From Niabella aurantiaca DSM 17617 (lineage in GTDB: Bacteria; Bacteroidota; Bacteroidia; Chitinophagales; Chitinophagaceae): 64,000 bases of DNA. A model generated the notes under the pieces. The model did not search any database, was not told where the DNA came from, and was given only the letters and a program-made list of their open reading frames with translations. Every line of letters begins with the position of its first letter. The first letter of the stretch is position 1. Both the position numbers and the translations under genes were made by a program. Positions 1 to 8,582 of this stretch are shown here, piece by piece. The stretch covers positions 778,945 through 842,944 of the forward strand of contig NZ_KB893625.1 in the NCBI RefSeq assembly GCF_000374125.1. Direction: 5' to 3'.

Positions 1-31
1 CGCAACAGTTATCCGGGGGTGCTCTCCGGGA

Positions 32-247
32 TCAGTTCTGGTGCTCTTTCTCCAGTTTTTTCAGTTTCCGTTCTACCCGGAACAGATAGAGGAATATACC
101 CAGCAGGATCACCAGCAATACGGCGATAACCACATAGATCCTTCCGTTGCTTCTCATAAGGGAATCGGCACCCGACTGCGCCATGGCCAGGCAGGGGGAG
201 GATAGCAATAGTAAGAAAGCGAAGAAACGGTTGATAGCTTTTTTCAT
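32..247 (-). CDS. CcmD-like small membrane protein
   Basis: This 71-residue protein has an N-terminal signal-like hydrophobic stretch (about residues 8-24, ending in a likely AMA-Q cleavage site), a short linker, a second membrane helix (about 37-57) and a charged Lys/Glu-rich tail. The start codon overlaps the stop of ccmC by four bases (ATGA-type junction), so the two are translationally coupled. Size, topology and position directly after ccmC match the CcmD-like subunit that holds the heme-handling complex together in cytochrome c maturation. Sequence conservation in this family is poor, so the call rests mostly on topology and context. Confidence 0.75.
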   Translation of the reverse strand: MKKAINRFFAFLLLLSSPCLAMAQSGADSLMRSNGRIYVVIAVLLVILLGIFLYLFRVERKLKKLEKEHQN

Positions 248-939
248 TTTTTTAAGAGCGATTTTTCTTTCAGTAAATTGATCCGGATCTTAAGCGTGGC
301 GATCCAGACGCCCAGCAGAGCCCATCCGATAAACGCCGGAAATTCGACCATCCGCATTTGGGAGCTTACGTCATTGAAATTCAGGGCCGGGTTTCCTTCC
401 TGGCCCGGGTGCAGACTGGGAAGCAGCCGGGGCACAATAAATATGGTAGGGAAGAGCATCGCAAAGGCAAAAATGTTATAGACCGCGCTTACCCTTGCTC
501 TTTTGTCCAGGTCATTTATGGAATCTCTTAAGATGAGGTAGGCAAAATAGATCAGCAGGCCAACAGCGGTTCCGATCAGTTTAGGCTCCCGGGCAACAGC
601 GCTGAACGACTGAAAGGCCGGGTTATTGGGGTCCGCCCAGGTGTAGCTGGCCCAGATGGCACCCGTAGCATAACCCAGCAACCCAAAGAAAATACCCACC
701 GTAGCATAGTTTTTTGCAGCAATGTCATACTTCAGGTTCATCGTTCGCAGGTACCTGATGGAGTGCACCAGGGAACAGACAAAGAGCACCATCATCGCCG
801 CCCACATACCCACATGGTAAAACAGGTTGCGACTGGTTTCTCCGAGAATAGGAAGATTGGGAACTTTAACAAGCAGTCCTGCTACAAGAGCGTACACCAA
901 CAGGATGACACAAAGGATTTTCCACCACGTTTTATACAT
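244..939 (-). CDS. ccmC: Cytochrome c maturation protein CcmC (heme delivery)
   Basis: The protein has 231 residues with about six predicted membrane helices. It belongs to the CcmC/CcsA heme-handling family. A tryptophan-rich segment W96-A-S-Y-T-W101-A-D corresponds to the WWD signature of the family, and His42 in an F-Y-H-V-G-M-W context and a second His near residue 177 are plausible external heme ligands. Family knowledge places it in the inner membrane, presenting heme on the periplasmic side for attachment to apocytochromes. It is followed by ccmD with a four-base overlap. It is separated from ccmB by 220 bases that hold its own promoter and a dyad, so it need not be co-transcribed with ccmB. 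The ATG at 937-939 lies about 37 bases after the predicted transcription start. Confidence 0.9.
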   Translation of the reverse strand: MYKTWWKILCVILLVYALVAGLLVKVPNLPILGETSRNLFYHVGMWAAMMVLFVCSLVHSIRYLRTMNLKYDIAAKNYATVGIFFGLLGYATGAIWASYTWADPNNPAFQSFSAVAREPKLIGTAVGLLIYFAYLILRDSINDLDKRARVSAVYNIFAFAMLFPTIFIVPRLLPSLHPGQEGNPALNFNDVSSQMRMVEFPAFIGWALLGVWIATLKIRINLLKEKSLLKK

Positions 940-961
940 ATGCGAATCTTAACAGTACACC

Positions 962-976
962 TTAGTAAAGTACTAA
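962..976. promoter_or_regulatory. Perfect dyad at the ccmC transcription start
   Basis: TTAGTA, three bases, then TACTAA form a perfect inverted repeat. It lies immediately downstream of the -7 box of the ccmC promoter, where it would overlap the predicted transcription start. This is a typical position for a repressor operator. The regulator is unknown. Confidence 0.4.
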
Positions 977-980
977 AACA

Positions 981-1014
981 CAAAAGTAAGCGTAAAGTTG
1001 TTTCATAGACCAAA
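981..1014 (-). promoter_or_regulatory. Predicted Bacteroidota promoter for ccmC-ccmD
   Basis: On the minus strand TTTG (1011-1014) is followed 22 bases later by TACTTTTG (981-988). This matches the TTTG / TAnnTTTG consensus of the Bacteroidota primary sigma factor, with slightly long spacing. Confidence 0.55.
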
Positions 1015-1159
1015 TTTGCAAATTGCATAAAGAAAACAGAGTTCTTATAGAAATTCGGTAAGACTTGGAAGCCGTTCCCCGGTTTTGATCAACAAAAAAT
1101 CAGAAATGCTGATCCCGGCCCTGGACGGAACGGTCCGGCTGCCGTTTTTGAGCAGGGGA

Positions 1160-1876
1160 TCAGTCCCTCCATAGAAAAGGAAAGAGAATAACGGCGAGGA
1201 TGGCCACCAGCAGATCCAGCGAAACAAGCAGGGCAATATCGTTCCACAAAATGGGAACGGCGGGGTTAAAGGCCGCGGTGGTGATCTTCATCAGTAACAT
1301 CAGCTGCGGCACTACGATGGGAAATCCCAGTATGGCCATAATGGCTGCATTTTGCTGTGCCTTGGCTGCAATGGCGGCTAAAAAGGTAAAAACCATACTG
1401 AGGCTCCAGCCCCCCAGCAATACCAGGCCGGTGAAGGGCAGGACCTTCTGAACCGGGTTGCCCAGCAGCGCAAAAAAAAGCAGCAGGCTGATCAGGGACA
1501 TCAGCAACATCAGCACCGAATTGAACAGCAGCTTGGCAAGCACAAAATGAACCGGAGCGGAGATGGTATAAAAATAAAGCATCCGTCCCCGGCTTTCCTG
1601 TAAAAAGCTTTTGGCCACCGCATTGATGCAGATAAATAACTGGATCACCCAGAAGAGCCCGTTCCATATATTGCCTTCCGGCTCATCAATCACCAGGAAG
1701 AGTACAAATACGGTTGCCGCTATGTATAGCAGAATGCCATAAAAACTGTACTGCTGCCTGATTTCCAGGAGCAGATCTTTTTTTATTAATGTTGCAATTG
1801 AGTGAAACAAGGCTTTAAATGTTAGGAGTTTAAACTTTATCAAAATAGCATTTACGGCAACGGGGTTCATAGGCAT
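1160..1876 (-). CDS. ccmB: Heme exporter-type ABC permease CcmB
   Basis: The 238-residue reading frame has a charged amphipathic N terminus containing [11 protein letters not shown], followed by about six membrane helices and a C terminus ending F-L-W-R-D, as usual for CcmB. CcmB is the membrane part of the CcmAB transporter that helps release CcmE/heme during cytochrome c maturation in the inner membrane. No CcmA ATPase is visible in the window. The only upstream ATGs lie inside the 3' end of tdk (47-base overlap). Homologues usually begin close to the L-I-K-K-D motif, so a TTG codon about 25 residues further in is a plausible alternative start. It is probably co-transcribed with tdk. Confidence 0.88.
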   Translation of the reverse strand: MPMNPVAVNAILIKFKLLTFKALFHSIATLIKKDLLLEIRQQYSFYGILLYIAATVFVLFLVIDEPEGNIWNGLFWVIQLFICINAVAKSFLQESRGRMLYFYTISAPVHFVLAKLLFNSVLMLLMSLISLLLFFALLGNPVQKVLPFTGLVLLGGWSLSMVFTFLAAIAAKAQQNAAIMAILGFPIVVPQLMLLMKITTAAFNPAVPILWNDIALLVSLDLLVAILAVILFPFLWRD

Positions 1877-2399
1877 CTGTGGCGCCCAGCATGATCTGCT
1901 CTTCGTCCGGAATTTTACGGTAAGAATAGTTGGCGATGTTGCCGCATTTTACACAGATCGCATGGAGTTTGGTGATATAGTCTGCCTTTGCCAGCATAAA
2001 GGGCATCTGCCCGAACGGCTTCCCGGTAAAATCCATATCCAGCCCTGCAACAATAACGCGCACGCCCTGGTAGGCCAGCCGGTCGCAGACCTCCGGCAGC
2101 TCGGGATCAAAAAACTGGGCTTCATCAATGCCGATAACATCTGCCCCCTGTCCGAAGAGAAGGATCTTTTGTGAATTATCGATGGGAGTGGAACGGATGG
2201 CATTGGTATCATGAGATACGATGTCGTCTTCATCATAGCGGGTATCCAGTGCCGGCTTGAAAATTTCTACTTTCAGGTTCGCGAATTTTACACGTTTTAA
2301 CCGCCGGATCAGCTCTTCGGTTTTGCCGCTAAACATGGAACCGCAGATCACTTCAATCCATCCGCGCCGGTCGCCTGTAAGATTCGGTTCAATAAACAT
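1830..2399 (-). CDS. tdk: Thymidine kinase (type II)
   Basis: The protein has 189 residues, the usual length for the small tetrameric thymidine kinases that convert thymidine plus ATP to dTMP in the cytoplasmic salvage pathway. The P-loop G-S-M-F-S-G-K-T is at residues 20-27. A D-E-A-Q-F-F segment supplies the catalytic acid region. Two cysteine pairs near the C terminus (C-V-K-C and C-R-K-C) form the structural zinc site. The final coding bases overlap the open frame of ccmB. The upstream spacer is shared with the divergent gene at 2493. Confidence 0.96.
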   Translation of the reverse strand: MFIEPNLTGDRRGWIEVICGSMFSGKTEELIRRLKRVKFANLKVEIFKPALDTRYDEDDIVSHDTNAIRSTPIDNSQKILLFGQGADVIGIDEAQFFDPELPEVCDRLAYQGVRVIVAGLDMDFTGKPFGQMPFMLAKADYITKLHAICVKCGNIANYSYRKIPDEEQIMLGATDAYEPRCRKCYFDKV

Positions 2400-2411
2400 G
2401 TTGTGTTTTTA

Positions 2412-2423
2412 TTGTAATTACAA
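2412..2423. promoter_or_regulatory. Palindrome between tdk and the divergent gene
   Basis: TTGTAATTACAA is a perfect 12-base palindrome in the 93-base divergent spacer, 13 bases upstream of the tdk start. It could be an operator for either gene. The half-site TTGTAA also occurs in dyads upstream of araB and of the endonuclease V gene, with different spacers. Confidence 0.3.
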
Positions 2424-2492
2424 CAATTTTTGGAGTGTTATTTGTATATTGCTATAGTTACATTCTGTCCATAATAGTTCAAAAGTAGGATA

Positions 2493-3233
2493 ATGCAACG
2501 AATAGAAGCACTGATCGAAAAGTTAAGAACCCAGTTTGATAATAAGGCGGACCTGTCTCAATTACTGATCACCACTCAGATGATCCAGCGGGAGATCAAT
2601 GGTGAAATGAAGGAGACGGCGGTCCTGGGCAGTAGCAGTGTGGCTGTTTTTGTACCCAATATGCCGGCGGTGAACAAGGGTGTGATGGTGAAAGATAAGC
2701 AGGGTAACGAAAAGGAATATTTTCAGCTGGACAGCATCAGCGAAGAAGAAACGGATGAGGAAGAGCTGCGGTTGCTGGAGTTGCAGCATGAGGCGGGGAT
2801 GTACCTTCAGGGTAGTGAAATAGGATCCTTAAAAAAAGAAGATACCCGGGATAAGGAGCTGAAACATAGTTATTTCAATCCATTGGTTGAAGTTCCCACT
2901 CTCTTTCAGCAGGTGCGGAATGGAAAGCCGTCCGGAGGGGTGAAACAGCAAACTGCCATTGCGGAAGAGCCTGCTGAAAGCGTTTCATCAAAACTGATCA
3001 GCGATCTTACGAACGACATTACAGACCCCGATAAAGAACGGTTTGTGAAAAACCTGTTCAGAGGAGATGAGGTCATGTACAGCCGCAGCATCAAGACCAT
3101 TAATAATTTTGATACCCTGGAGGAAGCGGAGTTCTGGGTAAAACGGGAGCTGAAGACAAAACTGGGATGGAACAATACCCGGGATGTGGAATACTTCGAC
3201 CGGCTGCTTTACCGGAGATTTTCGCGGATATAA
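2493..3233 (+). CDS. Conserved hypothetical protein
   Basis: I do not recognise a characterised family for this 246-residue soluble protein. It has no signal peptide or membrane helix. The first 45 residues look helical. A central acidic stretch (S-E-E-E-T-D-E-E-E around residues 83-91) and a polar variable linker follow. The last 80 residues, beginning near S-K-L-I-S-D-L-T and containing R-S-I-K-T-I-N-N-F and the W-V-K-R-E-L motif, look like the conserved folded part. The gene is transcribed away from tdk, and its last 25 bases overlap the 3' end of the convergent waaA gene. Confidence 0.75.
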   Translation: MQRIEALIEKLRTQFDNKADLSQLLITTQMIQREINGEMKETAVLGSSSVAVFVPNMPAVNKGVMVKDKQGNEKEYFQLDSISEEETDEEELRLLELQHEAGMYLQGSEIGSLKKEDTRDKELKHSYFNPLVEVPTLFQQVRNGKPSGGVKQQTAIAEEPAESVSSKLISDLTNDITDPDKERFVKNLFRGDEVMYSRSIKTINNFDTLEEAEFWVKRELKTKLGWNNTRDVEYFDRLLYRRFSRI

Positions 3234-4459
3234 TCGGATATGATCCGGGTGGCGCCGGTGTTTTCATGTACCAGCCTGCCCGCATTGGCACCTAACGCTG
3301 TACGTAACACGCTATCTTCTTTAAGTTTATTTATTGTTTCTATTAGCTGATCCTCAGTATTGTAGCTAATTCCACCTCTTTTTTTAATAAGTGCTTTGGC
3401 CTCAGAGAACTTCTGGTAGTTGGGGCCAAACAGGACCGGCCTGGCAAAAACGGCTGCTTCGAGGGTATTGTGGATCCCCGATTTATTGAATCCCCCGCCG
3501 ATATAGGCTATATCTGCATAATGGTAAAGCCGTGATAACATCCCGATGTTGTCAATGATCAGTACCTGGCTTTTCAGCGAGGGCTGATCTTTTAACCGGG
3601 AAAAAAGGAGTGCGCCGGGAAACCGACTCTCTATTTCCTTGATGTGATCTTTATTAATTTCATGAGGGGCAATAATTAATGTTGTATTACTGCTGTTTAA
3701 TTTCATGTATGCGGCCAGGTGCTTTTCATCGTCGGGCCAGGTACTTCCGGCCACCAGCAGGAAGGGCCGGTCACTGGTGAAGGTCTCTATAGCCGGTATG
3801 GACTCAAAACCGGAAGCGATCTGCTCCACCCGGTCAAAACGGGTATCCCCTGCAACTGTGATGCCGGTTGCCGGAATAACGGAAGCCAGGCGGTTTTTAC
3901 TTTCATCATCCTGCACAAAAATATGGGTAAAACACCGGAGCATGTTCCGGTGAAAGCCCCCGTAAGGTTTAAAGAAAACGGAATGCTCCCGGAACAGCGC
4001 TGAGATCAGGAGTATGGGGCGGCCTGTAGCTTTCAATGCATGAAGCAAATGATACCAGTATTCGTACTTTACAAATATGGTCAGCACAGGTTTTACAAGA
4101 TGTACAAAATCTGCAGCGTTGCGGCGGGTATCCAGCGGAAGGTAAAAAACCCAGTCGGCATAGGCGTAGTTTTTCCGGATCTCGTAGCCGGATGGGGAGA
4201 AAAAGGTGAGCAGGATCTTGTGGGAAGGATATTCCTTACGGAGGGTTTCGAGAATGGTACGCCCTTGCTCAAACTCTCCCAGGGATGCACAATGAACCCA
4301 GATCACCGGGGCCGTATTTGCTTCCAATGCGGCTTTCAGTCTTGCAAAAAGATCCTTTCTTCCCTGGATCCACAGCCGGGCCTTTTGATCAAACAAAGAG
4401 GCGATAAAAATACCGGCCCGGTAGCTGTACAGGAAAAGAGAGTAGAGTACTGTTGACAC
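3209..4459 (-). CDS. waaA: 3-deoxy-D-manno-octulosonic acid (Kdo) transferase
   Basis: This 416-residue GT30-family glycosyltransferase adds Kdo from CMP-Kdo to lipid A precursor at the cytoplasmic face of the inner membrane. An N-terminal hydrophobic anchor (residues 1-22) is followed by the acceptor domain containing W-V-H-C-A-S-L-G-E-F-E-Q-G, which includes the conserved catalytic glutamate. The nucleotide-sugar half shows G-S-T-W-P-D-D-E and the C-terminal G-G-G-F-N-K-S-G-I-H-N-T-L-E-A loop. The start is GTG at 4457-4459, about 13 bases beyond a good promoter box, so the leader is very short. It converges on and overlaps the preceding gene by 25 bases. Confidence 0.95.
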   Translation of the reverse strand: MSTVLYSLFLYSYRAGIFIASLFDQKARLWIQGRKDLFARLKAALEANTAPVIWVHCASLGEFEQGRTILETLRKEYPSHKILLTFFSPSGYEIRKNYAYADWVFYLPLDTRRNAADFVHLVKPVLTIFVKYEYWYHLLHALKATGRPILLISALFREHSVFFKPYGGFHRNMLRCFTHIFVQDDESKNRLASVIPATGITVAGDTRFDRVEQIASGFESIPAIETFTSDRPFLLVAGSTWPDDEKHLAAYMKLNSSNTTLIIAPHEINKDHIKEIESRFPGALLFSRLKDQPSLKSQVLIIDNIGMLSRLYHYADIAYIGGGFNKSGIHNTLEAAVFARPVLFGPNYQKFSEAKALIKKRGGISYNTEDQLIETINKLKEDSVLRTALGANAGRLVHENTGATRIISDYIRENLR

Positions 4460-4472
4460 TTATTGTTTTTTG

Positions 4473-4504
4473 CAAATTTAATAGGGAAGGCCAAGTGTTG
4501 CAAA
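4473..4504 (-). promoter_or_regulatory. Predicted promoter of waaA
   Basis: On the minus strand TTTG (4501-4504), 20 bases, then TAAATTTG (4473-4480). Both boxes match the Bacteroidota consensus with ideal spacing. Confidence 0.65.
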
Positions 4505-4543
4505 CCAAATAGCAATACGCTTCAGGTTTGCAGCAAATTTAAT

Positions 4544-4551
4544 TACATTTG
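4544..4551 (+). promoter_or_regulatory. Possible -7 box for the aminotransferase operon
   Basis: TACATTTG matches TAnnTTTG and lies 22 bases before the ATG at 4574. No matching TTTG is found at the normal distance upstream, so only half of the promoter is supported. Confidence 0.35.
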
Positions 4552-4573
4552 CAACCCTATTAAAGTGATTTAT

Positions 4574-5698
4574 ATGAGACCTTTACATATGGTTGATACG
4601 CATTCGCAGTATCACAAGATAAAACAGCAGGTAGATAAGGCGGTACTGGATGTAATGGAAAGTACCGCGTTCATTAATGGCCCGGCGGTGCAGGAGTTTT
4701 CGGGCAACCTGGCCACTTACCTCGGTGCCAGCCATGTTATTCTCTGTGCAAACGGAACCGATGCATTGCAGATCGCGCTGATGGCCCTGGGACTGCAGCC
4801 GGGTGACGAGGTCATTACGCCGTCTTTTACTTATATTGCTACAACAGAAGTGATCGCTTTGCTGAAGCTGACCCCCGTTTTTGTAGAAGTAGATCCCAAA
4901 ACCTTCTGTATCGATCCTGCCGCCATCGAAAAGGCCATTACCCCGCGTACAAAAGCGATCGTTCCGGTGCATCTCTACGGGCAGTCGGCTAACATGGAAG
5001 CCATTATGAAGATTGCCGGACAGCACAAGCTGTATGTAATAGAGGACAACGCGCAGGCGATCGGCTGTAATTTTCATTTTTCGGATGGCACTTCAAAGAA
5101 AACGGGAACGATCGGGCATATCGGCTGTACCTCTTTTTATCCCAGTAAGAACCTGGGCGCTTTTGGAGATGGAGGGGCGCTTTGCACCAATGACGATGCG
5201 CTTGCACATAAATTAAAGATGATCGCCAATCATGGCCAGCAAAAAAGATACTATCATGATGTGGTTGGCTGCAACAGCAGGCTGGACAGTATCCAGGCGG
5301 CTATCCTGAATGTAAAGCTGAACTACCTGGATGGCTATTGCGATGCGCGGAGGACCGTTGCCGCTTATTATGATGAAGCGTTTGCACAAACAGACCGGAT
5401 CATCACCCCCTTCAGAGCCGCAAACTCGGATCACGTGTACCATCAGTACACCATTATCCTGGAGGGTGTGGACCGGGATGCATTTAAAACCCGGCTGGAT
5501 GCAACGGGTGTTCCTTCGATGATCTATTATCCCGTGCCCGCACATAAGCAAAAAATGTTTGAACAGTTTGGCGTAGACGGGCTGGAGCTGCCACTTACAA
5601 CGTATTTAACGGAAAGGGTAATTTCCCTGCCGGTCCATACGGAAATGGATGAAGAACAATTGAAGTTTATAACGGACACCGTGTTGTCCCTCATTTAA
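4574..5698 (+). CDS. DegT/DnrJ/EryC1/StrS family sugar aminotransferase
   Basis: This 374-residue PLP-dependent enzyme transfers an amino group to a keto-sugar bound to a nucleotide. Visible family features are the E-D-N-A-Q segment (157-161, with Asp158 binding the PLP nitrogen), Lys192 in S-F-Y-P-S-K-N-L-G-A as the Schiff-base lysine, and the G-D-G-G loop right after it. The frame is open further upstream, but the ATG at 4574 follows a promoter-like box and gives the normal N terminus. The operon continues with a nucleotide-sugar dehydrogenase, rfbC and rfbD, so the product probably enters cell-surface polysaccharide synthesis. The exact sugar cannot be told from sequence alone. Confidence 0.9.
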   Translation: MRPLHMVDTHSQYHKIKQQVDKAVLDVMESTAFINGPAVQEFSGNLATYLGASHVILCANGTDALQIALMALGLQPGDEVITPSFTYIATTEVIALLKLTPVFVEVDPKTFCIDPAAIEKAITPRTKAIVPVHLYGQSANMEAIMKIAGQHKLYVIEDNAQAIGCNFHFSDGTSKKTGTIGHIGCTSFYPSKNLGAFGDGGALCTNDDALAHKLKMIANHGQQKRYYHDVVGCNSRLDSIQAAILNVKLNYLDGYCDARRTVAAYYDEAFAQTDRIITPFRAANSDHVYHQYTIILEGVDRDAFKTRLDATGVPSMIYYPVPAHKQKMFEQFGVDGLELPLTTYLTERVISLPVHTEMDEEQLKFITDTVLSLI

Positions 5699-5718
5699 GA
5701 TCAAAAGGCGGGCGATTG

Positions 5719-7008
5719 ATGTACAAAGCATTATTGAATAAACAGGAAAAATTAGCCGTTATCGGATTGGGATATGTGGGATTGCCCATTGCCCTGGAGT
5801 TTGCAAAAAAGCTCTCCGTTATCGGCTTCGACATTAATGAAAAACGGATCGGCCAGATGCAGGAAGGCATCGATCCCAGCAATGAGCTGGAGTCCGGCGA
5901 CTTTGAAGGGTGCGACATTACGTTTACCAGTTCCCTGGAAGTGCTGAAAACGGCGCGGTTCTTCATTGTAGCAGTACCCACACCGGTGGATGCGTCCAAT
6001 ATTCCTGATCTTACGCCGGTGCTAAAGGCGTCGGAAACCATCGGAAAGGTCATTAAGAAAGGCGACTATGTGGTCTTTGAATCTACCGTATATCCCGGGT
6101 GCACCGAAGAGGATTGTTTGCCCGTCATTGAAAGGATATCCGGCTTAAGGAACCGGCAGGACTTTAAGCTGGGCTATTCGCCGGAAAGGATCAACCCCGG
6201 CGATAAGGAGCATACGCTCAGCTCCATCGTGAAAGTGGTTGCCGGTTGTGATGCCGGATCGCTGGATACGATTGCGCAGGTTTATAGCCTGGTGGTAAAA
6301 GCCGGCGTGCATAAAGCCTCCTCCATAAAGGTGGCAGAAGCTGCAAAGGTGATCGAGAATACACAGCGCGATCTGAACATTGCCCTGATGAACGAGCTGT
6401 CCATCATTTTCAACATCATGGGCATCAATACCTTTGAAGTACTGGAAGCTGCCGGCACAAAATGGAATTTTTTGAAATTCCAGCCGGGGTTGGTAGGCGG
6501 TCATTGCATTGGGGTAGATCCCTATTACCTTACCTACAGGGCCAACCAGCTGGGGTACAATGCGGAGGTGATCCTCGCGGGCAGGAGTATTAATGACCGG
6601 ATGGCCAAACACGTAGCCGAAAAAGTGGTAAAACATATCCTGAAGAGCGGTACCAATATTGGCGAGGCCGCTGTGCTGATCAAAGGGGTTACCTTTAAAG
6701 AAAATGTGAGCGATATCCGGAACAGCAAAATAGCAGATGTGGTGGCCGCGTTAAAGGAATATTCGGTGAATGTTCATATCGAAGACCCCCTGGCAGCTTC
6801 TGAAGAGCTGATGCAGGAGTACGGGTTCGGCCTGACCAGTGCCCCCGGCAATAATTATGATGCGGTCATTGTAGCAGTGCCGCACCGGCAATACACCGGG
6901 CTGGACGACGCTTATTTTTGCGGGATCACAAAAGAAAATGCCATTATTGCGGACATAAAAGGGATCTATCGGAATAAAATTCAAAACCGGAGTTATTTTA
7001 GTTTATAA
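5719..7008 (+). CDS. Nucleotide-sugar (UDP-HexNAc type) 6-dehydrogenase
   Basis: This 429-residue member of the UDP-glucose/GDP-mannose dehydrogenase superfamily oxidises C6 of a nucleotide sugar to a uronic acid in two NAD-dependent steps. The N-terminal Rossmann fold has G-L-G-Y-V-G at 16-21. Cys263 in G-G-H-C-I-G-V-D-P-Y-Y is the catalytic thiol. The third domain has F-K-E-N-V-S-D-I-R-N-S. The last motif and the overall length fit the WbpO/TviB/VipA branch acting on UDP-N-acetylhexosamines better than UDP-glucose dehydrogenase. The ATG at 5719 was chosen over an adjacent TTG. Its stop overlaps the start of rfbC by one base (TAATG). Confidence 0.9.
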   Translation: MYKALLNKQEKLAVIGLGYVGLPIALEFAKKLSVIGFDINEKRIGQMQEGIDPSNELESGDFEGCDITFTSSLEVLKTARFFIVAVPTPVDASNIPDLTPVLKASETIGKVIKKGDYVVFESTVYPGCTEEDCLPVIERISGLRNRQDFKLGYSPERINPGDKEHTLSSIVKVVAGCDAGSLDTIAQVYSLVVKAGVHKASSIKVAEAAKVIENTQRDLNIALMNELSIIFNIMGINTFEVLEAAGTKWNFLKFQPGLVGGHCIGVDPYYLTYRANQLGYNAEVILAGRSINDRMAKHVAEKVVKHILKSGTNIGEAAVLIKGVTFKENVSDIRNSKIADVVAALKEYSVNVHIEDPLAASEELMQEYGFGLTSAPGNNYDAVIVAVPHRQYTGLDDAYFCGITKENAIIADIKGIYRNKIQNRSYFSL

Positions 7009-7556
7009 TGCCATTTACCAATACACACATCGAAGGACTGCTATTATTTGAACCCCGCGTTTTTGAAGACGCACGGGGATGTTTTTTTGAAGCATACAAC
7101 CAGTCTGTTTTTAAGGAAGCAGGCGTGGATGCCCGCTTTATTCAGGACAACCAGTCGCATTCCACATACGGGGTGATCCGTGGATTGCATTACCAGCTAA
7201 AGCCCCATGCACAATACAAGCTGGTACGCGTTCTTGAAGGAAGAATCCTGGACGTGGTGGTGGATGTGCGGAAAGATGCGCCCACATACGGCGTGGTATT
7301 TTCCGTGGAGCTTTCTGCAGAGAACAGGAAGCAGCTGCTGGTGCCGCATGGATTTGCACATGGGTTCTCCGTTCTGAGCGCAACGGCAACGGTGCTGTAC
7401 AAATGTGATGCCCTTTATCATAAAGAAAGCGAAGGTGGCATCATTTACAACGATGCCGGCCTGGCCATCGACTGGCAGGTACCGAAGGAAAAGCAGATCG
7501 TTTCGGAAAAGGACCTGCTGCTTCCTTCATTTAAAGATGCTGTAAATAATTTTTAA
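7008..7556 (+). CDS. rfbC: dTDP-4-dehydrorhamnose 3,5-epimerase
   Basis: This 182-residue cupin-fold enzyme epimerises C3 and C5 of dTDP-4-keto-6-deoxyglucose in dTDP-rhamnose synthesis. Family residues include the R-G-L-H-Y-Q segment with catalytic His61, the K-L-V-R-V-L-E-G strand, and P-H-G-F-A-H-G-F (around 110-117). Start and stop overlap the upstream gene (TAATG), and rfbD follows after one base, indicating one transcript. rfbA and rfbB are not in the window and must be elsewhere if rhamnose is the product. Confidence 0.95.
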   Translation: MPFTNTHIEGLLLFEPRVFEDARGCFFEAYNQSVFKEAGVDARFIQDNQSHSTYGVIRGLHYQLKPHAQYKLVRVLEGRILDVVVDVRKDAPTYGVVFSVELSAENRKQLLVPHGFAHGFSVLSATATVLYKCDALYHKESEGGIIYNDAGLAIDWQVPKEKQIVSEKDLLLPSFKDAVNNF

Positions 7557-7557
7557 T

Positions 7558-8442
7558 ATGCAATCACCCGTTAAGGTGCTGGTGACCGGATCCAACGGAC
7601 AACTGGGCTTCGAGATCAGGGAACTGGCAGCAGCATATCCGGATCTTGTATTTGATTTTACGGACCGGAGCCGGCTTCCCGTTGCGGAAGAAGAAAGCAT
7701 TGCGCAGTATTTTGAGGAATTTCAGCCCGATTACTGTATCAATTGTGCAGCTTATACCGCTGTGGACCGTGCGGAGGCGCCGGAAGAAGCCGCGGTAGCG
7801 GAAAAAGTGAATGCCACAGCAGTGGCCTGTCTGGCCCGGGCCTGTGCTTCCGGGGGCACGAAACTGATCCATATTTCTACCGACTATGTTTTTGACGGCC
7901 GGGCAACGGAGCCATACAAACCATCGGATGCCACCCATCCGCTCAGCGTTTACGGCGCCACCAAACGAAAAGGCGAGCTGCTGGCACAGGAGCAAACCGA
8001 TGCCGTCATCATCCGTACCGCCTGGGTTTATTCGTCGTTCGGAAAGAATTTTGTAAAAACGATGATCCGTCTGATGCAGGAACGACCGGCCATCAATGTG
8101 GTCAGTGACCAATACGGCGCACCCACCTATGCAAGAGACCTGGCCAAAGCCATTATCGACATCATCAGCGGCGACAGCTGGCTGCCGGGAATTTATCATT
8201 ATACCAATGAAGGCGCTATCAGCTGGTATGATTTTGCCGTGAAGATCAGGGAGCTGACCGGGAGCTCCTGTACCATCAATGCCATTCCGGCCACAGCGTA
8301 TCCGACCCCTGCAAAAAGGCCCGCATACTCGGTTTTAGATACGGCCACGATAAAAGAAGCCTATAAAGTTGATACACCCTACTGGACAAGTAGTTTAAAA
8401 GAATGCATCGAAAAGCTCAAACAGGAAAAATATTTTTTATAA
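7558..8442 (+). CDS. rfbD: dTDP-4-dehydrorhamnose reductase
   Basis: The 294-residue short-chain reductase carries out the last step of dTDP-L-rhamnose synthesis. It shows the Rossmann motif G-S-N-G-Q-L-G near the N terminus, N-C-A-A-Y-T-A-V-D-R-A-E, S-T-D-Y-V-F-D-G, and the active-site pair in V-Y-G-A-T-K. The C-terminal substrate region includes P-A-K-R-P-A-Y-S, typical of RfbD. It is the last gene of the run that starts at 4574. A 140-base spacer with a new promoter follows. Confidence 0.95.
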   Translation: MQSPVKVLVTGSNGQLGFEIRELAAAYPDLVFDFTDRSRLPVAEEESIAQYFEEFQPDYCINCAAYTAVDRAEAPEEAAVAEKVNATAVACLARACASGGTKLIHISTDYVFDGRATEPYKPSDATHPLSVYGATKRKGELLAQEQTDAVIIRTAWVYSSFGKNFVKTMIRLMQERPAINVVSDQYGAPTYARDLAKAIIDIISGDSWLPGIYHYTNEGAISWYDFAVKIRELTGSSCTINAIPATAYPTPAKRPAYSVLDTATIKEAYKVDTPYWTSSLKECIEKLKQEKYFL

Positions 8443-8525
8443 AACATTGTTACAGTTAGTGGTTATTGATCAAAACTGTATTTATTTTTAATATTATGTA
8501 AATAAAAGCAGGGCCCCCTGTAACA

Positions 8526-8556
8526 TTTGTTACCATTTTTTGTTTCTATAATTTTG
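8526..8556 (+). promoter_or_regulatory. Predicted promoter of the dsbD-like gene
   Basis: TTTG (8526-8529), 19 bases, then TAATTTTG (8549-8556). Both boxes match the Bacteroidota consensus exactly. The ATG is 27 bases further on. Confidence 0.75.
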
Positions 8557-8582
8557 TCCATCTCCTAATTAAACAAAAGTGT

